From Nocardiopsis ganjiahuensis DSM 45031 (GTDB taxonomy: Bacteria; Actinomycetota; Actinomycetes; Streptosporangiales; Streptosporangiaceae), in NCBI RefSeq assembly GCF_000341085.1, contig NZ_ANBA01000007.1:248001-312000 (forward strand): a stretch of DNA of 64,000 nt. The letters run 5' to 3'. Both the position numbers and the translations under genes were made by a program. How positions within the stretch are numbered: position 1 is the stretch's first letter; each line of letters starts with the position of its first letter. Below are positions 60,018-64,000 of the stretch, piece by piece. Below the pieces are notes generated by a model. That model saw only the letters and a program-made list of their open reading frames with translations, searched no databases and had not been told where the DNA came from.

Positions 60018-61640
60018 TCAGGGGCGTAGCCAGACGGCGGTGTCCGGCGGCAGGTCGGTACCGTCCAGGGGGCCGCTGGAGAGCAGAACGCGGCTGTGCG
60101 GGGGCAGCGGCAGCGGTTTGCTGCCGAGGTTGACCGCGCACACCAGCGCCTGGGCTCCGGAGCCGCGGGTGAAGACCAGCGCGTCTCCCTCGTCCGTCCC
60201 GTCGAACCAGGCCAGCTCGGACCCGCGCAGTGCGGGTTCGGCGCGGCGCAGGGCGAGCGCGGAGCGGTACAGGGACAGCATGGATCCGGGGTCGTTCTCC
60301 TGGGCTTGGACCGAATAGGCGCCCCACCCCTCGGGCTGCGGCAGCCAGGGCGCTGCGCCGCCGTCCGGGCCGAAACCGAAGGAGGAACCCGCCTCGGTCC
60401 AGGGCAGCGGAACCCGGCACCCGTCGCGGCCCGGGTCGGTTCCGCCGGAACGGAAGTACATCGGGTCCTTCAGGGCGTCCAGGGGCAGGTCCTCGACCTC
60501 CGGCAGGCCCAGCTCGTCGCCCTGGTACACGTACACCGAACCGGGCAGAGCCGCGGTGAGCAGGGCGGCGGCCCGGGCCCGCCGCTGAGCGAGGCCCAGG
60601 TCGGCGGTCACTCCGAAGCGTTTGGCCGCGAAGTCGAACGAGGTCTCCTCGCGCCCGTAGCGGGTGGCCGGCCGTGTGATGTCGTGGTTGGACAGCACCC
60701 AGGTGGCCGGGGCGTCCACCGGGGCGTGTGTGGCCAGGGTGTCGCGAATGGCCGCGCGCAGCGCCCCGGCCTCCCACGGGCGCGTCATGAAGTCGAAGTT
60801 GAACGCCGTGTGCATCTCGTCCGGGCGCAGGTAGCGGGCCATCCGCCCGGGGTCGGCCAACCACACCTCGCCCACCAGAGCGCGGGGTTCGTCGTAGGAG
60901 TCGGCTACCCGTCGCCATCCCCGGTAGATCTCGTGGATGCCGTCCCGGTCCATGAAGGGGTGGGCGCCGGGGGAGCCCTCGCGCTGGGGGATCTCTCCCA
61001 GTTCGGGATCCTTGACCAGCATCGTCGCCGAGTCCACCCGGATGCCCGCGGCGCCGCGGTCGAACCAGAAGCGCAGGACGTCCTCGTGTTCGCGGCGCAC
61101 GTCGGGGTGGTTCCAGTTGAGGTCGGGCTGCTGCGGGGCGAACAGGTGCAGGTACCACTGGCCGTCGGGGACCCGGGTCCAGGTACCGCCCTGGAAGCTG
61201 GAGGTCCAGTCGGTGGGCGGGAGCTCGCCGTTCTCCCCGCGCCCCTCCCGGAACCAGAAGCGCTCGCGTTCGGGGGAGCCGGGGCCGGCCGTCAGCGCCT
61301 CCTGGAACCAGGCGTGCTGGTCGGACACGTGGTTGGGCACGACGTCCACGATGGTGCGCAGGCCCAGCTCACGGGCTTCGGTTATCAGCGCCTCGGCCTC
61401 GGCGAGGGTGCCGAAGGCCGGGTCGATGGCGCGGTAGTCGGCCACGTCGTAGCCGCCGTCGGCCAGCGGGGAGCGGTACCAGGGGGTGAACCAGACCGCG
61501 TCCGCGCCCAGGTCGCGCAGGTGGGGCAGGCGGGCCCGGACCCCGGCCAGGTCGCCGATCCCGTCGCCGTCGCCGTCGGCGAAGCTGCGCGGGTAGATCT
61601 GGTAGACCACCGCGTCGCGCCACCAGTGTGGGGAGTTCAA
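60018..61640 (-). CDS. GH13 alpha-glucosidase (oligo-alpha-glucosidase type)
   Basis: 540 aa from TTG 61640 with CGGAG about 5 nt upstream. All GH13 regions are visible: I DVVPNHVSD, II GIRVDSAT (nucleophile Asp), III LVGEVW (acid/base Glu), IV LSNHD. The N-terminal WWRDAVVYQIYPRSFAD and QPDLNWNHPDV are typical of cytoplasmic oligo-alpha-glucosidases. No signal peptide, so it acts on imported oligosaccharides. First gene of the LacI-controlled operon. Confidence 0.94.
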   Translation of the reverse strand: MNSPHWWRDAVVYQIYPRSFADGDGDGIGDLAGVRARLPHLRDLGADAVWFTPWYRSPLADGGYDVADYRAIDPAFGTLAEAEALITEARELGLRTIVDVVPNHVSDQHAWFQEALTAGPGSPERERFWFREGRGENGELPPTDWTSSFQGGTWTRVPDGQWYLHLFAPQQPDLNWNHPDVRREHEDVLRFWFDRGAAGIRVDSATMLVKDPELGEIPQREGSPGAHPFMDRDGIHEIYRGWRRVADSYDEPRALVGEVWLADPGRMARYLRPDEMHTAFNFDFMTRPWEAGALRAAIRDTLATHAPVDAPATWVLSNHDITRPATRYGREETSFDFAAKRFGVTADLGLAQRRARAAALLTAALPGSVYVYQGDELGLPEVEDLPLDALKDPMYFRSGGTDPGRDGCRVPLPWTEAGSSFGFGPDGGAAPWLPQPEGWGAYSVQAQENDPGSMLSLYRSALALRRAEPALRGSELAWFDGTDEGDALVFTRGSGAQALVCAVNLGSKPLPLPPHSRVLLSSGPLDGTDLPPDTAVWLRP

Positions 61641-61754
61641 TCGGGCTCCGTTTCGGGGGAGTCGGGTTCGGGCGGAGCGCGGGAGATCCTCGGTGCTTTC
61701 AGAGCATTCCGAGCCGACGCGTCGTCGTCGCTGGTAGCGTTGGCGCGCCCGGTA

Positions 61755-61804
61755 GGTTTAGCGCTATACCTTGTGAAAGTACGGGCCGGTTTCCGGCGTG
61801 TCAA
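61755..61804 (-). promoter_or_regulatory. promoter and LacI-type operator of the alpha-glucan operon
   Basis: On the minus strand: -35 TTGACA (61804-61799), 17-bp spacer, -10 TACTTT (61781-61776). The palindrome GGTTTAGCGCTATACC (61755-61770, central CG, one mismatched pair) lies at the start of transcription, as expected for LacI-family repression. Confidence 0.75.
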
Positions 61805-61893
61805 TAGGGGGTGAACGCAAATGATCCGCGGCACCGGGACAGCGCGAATCCCTCGTACGATGAGGGAAAATCGATCAGAGGGGAGCCCGGCGA

Positions 61894-62934
61894 GTGCGGG
61901 TCACGTTGAAGGACATCGCCGAGGAGGCAGGTGTCAGTACGATGACCGTCTCCAACGTCATCAACGGAAACCGGGCCAGGGTCTCCGCGAGGACCATCGC
62001 CAAGGTGGAGCGCATCGTCGCCGAACGCGGCTACGTGCCCAGCGCCTCCGCCCGCAGCCTGGCCTCCAGCTCCTCCCGCCTGATCGGGCTGCTCATGCCG
62101 GCCGCCGACGAGGACAGCCTCACCCTCAGCCCGCACAACACCGCCATGCTCGGGCAGATGGAACGCCAGCTGCGCAAACGCGACTACCACCTGATCCTGC
62201 GCGGCATCTCCCGCCAGGCCGAGGTGGACGAGGCCCTCAAGTCCTGGAACCTCGACGGCGCCGTCCTGCTCGGCTTCCCCGACCGGGAGATCGACCGGCT
62301 CACCCCCGCCACCACCGGGAACGTGCGGGTCCTGGCCATCGACAGCTACTCCCCGAACCCCCTCACCACCGGGGTGCGCTCCGACGACCGGACCGGCGCC
62401 CGCCTGGCCACCGCCCACCTGCTGGCCCTGGGCCACCGTAGGATCGTCTTCGCCGGTCCTGGCTTCTCCGACGTGGGCGTGGTCCGCGAACGCTTCGAGG
62501 GTTTCCTCGACGCCCACAAGGAAGCCGGGGTGACCTGGGACGAGGGCCTGTTGGTCGCGGTCGGGTCCACCACCTACGCTCCGGGCCTGGACCTGGGCAC
62601 CCGCCTGCCCGAACTCCACCCCGGGGCCAGCGCCGTCTTCGCCACCGCCGACATACTCGCGGTCGGGATCATCGCCGGGCTCGTCGGCGCAGGCGTGGCG
62701 GTCCCCGCGGAGGTCTCGGTGGTGGGCTTCGACAACCTCGACATCGGCGGCTACGTCACCCCCCAGCTCACCACCGTGGAACAGAACGTCCAGCGTAAGG
62801 CCGCCGTCGCCGTGAACCTGCTCGTGGACTCCATCGAAGGCGAGGAACGCCCCGACGCCCCCGTCACCCTCGGCGTGGACCTGGTCGAACGCGCCTCCAC
62901 AGCACCCCCGCCCGAACCGGCGGGTCCGGCCTGA
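61894..62934 (+). CDS. LacI-family transcriptional repressor
   Basis: 346 aa from GTG 61894. The LacI helix-turn-helix is at residues 2-47 (VTLKDIAEEAGVSTMTVSNVINGNRARVSARTIAKVE), followed by the hinge and a periplasmic-binding-like effector domain (IGLLMPAADEDS, then VVGFDNLDIGGYVTPQLTTVEQN). It is divergent from the GH13/ABC/GH87 operon, and a LacI-type palindrome overlaps that operon's start site. The inducer is probably an alpha-gluco-oligosaccharide. Confidence 0.94.
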   Translation: MRVTLKDIAEEAGVSTMTVSNVINGNRARVSARTIAKVERIVAERGYVPSASARSLASSSSRLIGLLMPAADEDSLTLSPHNTAMLGQMERQLRKRDYHLILRGISRQAEVDEALKSWNLDGAVLLGFPDREIDRLTPATTGNVRVLAIDSYSPNPLTTGVRSDDRTGARLATAHLLALGHRRIVFAGPGFSDVGVVRERFEGFLDAHKEAGVTWDEGLLVAVGSTTYAPGLDLGTRLPELHPGASAVFATADILAVGIIAGLVGAGVAVPAEVSVVGFDNLDIGGYVTPQLTTVEQNVQRKAAVAVNLLVDSIEGEERPDAPVTLGVDLVERASTAPPPEPAGPA

Positions 62935-62975
62935 ACCCGCGGATCCGGCCCGAGCGGCTGCCGGAGCCCGAACGG

Positions 62976-63010
62976 CGGCCCGTCACGGGAACCCGCCCCG
63001 TGACGGGCCG
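62976..63010. terminator. bidirectional terminator, LacI gene / MFS gene
   Basis: A perfect 13-bp stem (62976-62988 with 62998-63010) and a 9-base loop between convergent genes. Confidence 0.8.
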
Positions 63011-63025
63011 ACCACCTCCGGACGA

Positions 63026-64000
63026 TCAGACCCCGGCGCGCTCCTCCTCCGCTTCGCGGGTACCTGCCGCGGTGGCCTCGGCGGTGCCGGTGGGTGCCAC
63101 GTCGCGGAGCAGGGCGATCGCCAGCACCGCGCCGGCCGCGGACAGGACCGCCGCGACGACGGCCGCGCCGTTCAGTCCACCGGCGAACGCCGCCTGCGCG
63201 CTCTCGACCAGCGCGGTGCCCGCCTCGGCGGGCAGGCCCTCGGCGACGTCCAGGGCTCCGGGCAGGGTGTCGGCCGCCTCCGCGGCCTGCGCCTCGGTGA
63301 CGCCCTCCGGAGCGGCACCGTCCATCCGGAAGCGGTACACCGCCGTTCCCACACTGCCCAGGAGCGCCACGCCCAGTGCCACGCCCAGGTCACTGGCGGT
63401 GCTGTTCACCGCGGAGGCGGCACCCGCCTTCTCCGGCGGGGCGGAGCCCATCACCATGCCGGGGACCAGTGCCATCACCGGCGCGATACCGGGGTAGAGC
63501 ACGTAGAAGCCGACGATGAGCAGGGCCATCCCCGCGGTGCTGTCCACCTGGGTCAGGAGCAGGTAGCCGACGGTGGAGACCACCAGGCCGACCGCGATGA
63601 CGTAGGCGGGGCGCACCCGGCGGGCGATCACCGGGGTGACCGTGGAGACGACGACGAGCCCGATGGCGGCGGGCAGGATCCACAGCCCGGCCCGCAGCGG
63701 CGACTCCTGCGCGACCAGCTGGAGGTACTGGGTGAAGAGCAGGTACACCCCGCCCAGGGCCACGGCGGCGAGCATGTACACGCCCAGGGCCCCGCTGAAG
63801 GTCCGGTCGGCGAACAGGCGCATGTCCAGCAGCGGGTCCGCCAGGCGCAGCTGCCTGCGGACGAACACGGCCGCGAACAGCACACCGGCGACCAGAGCGG
63901 TCACCGTCATCGCCGACGGCCCGGCCTCCGCCAGCTTCTTGATCCCGTAGACGAAGGGGAGCAGCGCGGCCAGCGACAGCAGCACGCTCAGCGGGTCCAG
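63026..64000 (-). CDS. DHA2-type MFS drug/exporter protein (C-terminal part)
   Basis: The frame is open to the right edge (LDPLSVLLSLAALLPFVYGIKKLAEAG), so the N-terminal half lies outside. About 325 aa are visible, with eight hydrophobic segments. ADPLLDMRLFADRTFSGALG and the GSAPPEKAGAASAVNSTASDLGVALGVALLGS motif mark the 14-TM DHA2 (EmrB/QacA) family. Such proteins export drugs or own metabolites by proton antiport. The C-terminal tail is Glu/Ala-rich. Confidence 0.9.
   Translation of the reverse strand: MDPLSVLLSLAALLPFVYGIKKLAEAGPSAMTVTALVAGVLFAAVFVRRQLRLADPLLDMRLFADRTFSGALGVYMLAAVALGGVYLLFTQYLQLVAQESPLRAGLWILPAAIGLVVVSTVTPVIARRVRPAYVIAVGLVVSTVGYLLLTQVDSTAGMALLIVGFYVLYPGIAPVMALVPGMVMGSAPPEKAGAASAVNSTASDLGVALGVALLGSVGTAVYRFRMDGAAPEGVTEAQAAEAADTLPGALDVAEGLPAEAGTALVESAQAAFAGGLNGAAVVAAVLSAAGAVLAIALLRDVAPTGTAEATAAGTREAEEERAGV

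Overview
The window comes from a high-GC actinomycete. Supporting signs are the extreme third-position GC bias, many GTG/TTG starts, an AfsR-type regulator, a mycothiol-dependent dehydrogenase, the XRE/DUF397/ATPase regulatory trio, ESX-type (type VII) secretion genes and type I-E CRISPR repeats of the actinobacterial kind. A Nocardiopsis-like member of the Streptosporangiales is my best guess, but that is inference; no rRNA or tRNA gene is present to confirm it.

Layout. 1-4.8 kb: end of an M14-like peptidase, an SDR oxidoreductase divergent from a 1051-aa AfsR-like regulator, and a GNAT. 5-25 kb: a large type VII-like secretion locus. It holds a membrane-anchored fibronectin-III protein, a secreted partner, EccC, EccD, a 931-aa probable substrate with a 139-aa helical partner, two WXG100-size proteins, a single-pass membrane protein, and then MoxR ATPase, DUF58, TgpA-like transglutaminase and kinase-like genes in tight overlap. 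The transglutaminase and kinase homologues both lack catalytic residues. 25-31 kb: DUF4352 protein, MBL hydrolase with mscR, LysR regulator, alpha/beta hydrolase, Tat-exported amidase.

31.3-34.0 kb: an IS5-like element with perfect 18-bp ends. Its transposase gene is broken and holds a 344-bp MITE-like insertion, and two AT-rich passenger genes (a secreted protein and a VanZ-like protein) lie inside the ends. 34-36.7 kb: decayed genes (MFS remnant, truncated XRE and truncated ATPase). 36.8-38.9 kb: a type I-E CRISPR array of 35 repeats without cas genes in the window. Spacer 1 is the exact reverse complement of spacer 20, and spacers 29 and 30 are identical. 39-46.5 kb: CGNR regulator divergent from a LysE exporter, small secreted proteins, GAP-family and SulP membrane proteins, an ArsR/VOC pair and a DUF4265 protein.

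46.7-52.1 kb: a SorC-regulated polyol operon (dehydrogenase, ABC binding protein, two permeases). 52.2-54.3 kb: PlsC acyltransferase, VOC protein, TRIC channel. 54.4-62.9 kb: a LacI-controlled alpha-glucan operon on the minus strand: GH13 glucosidase, ABC binding protein, two permeases and a secreted GH87 alpha-1,3-glucanase. The promoter and a palindromic operator are visible in the divergent region. The window ends inside a DHA2-type MFS exporter.
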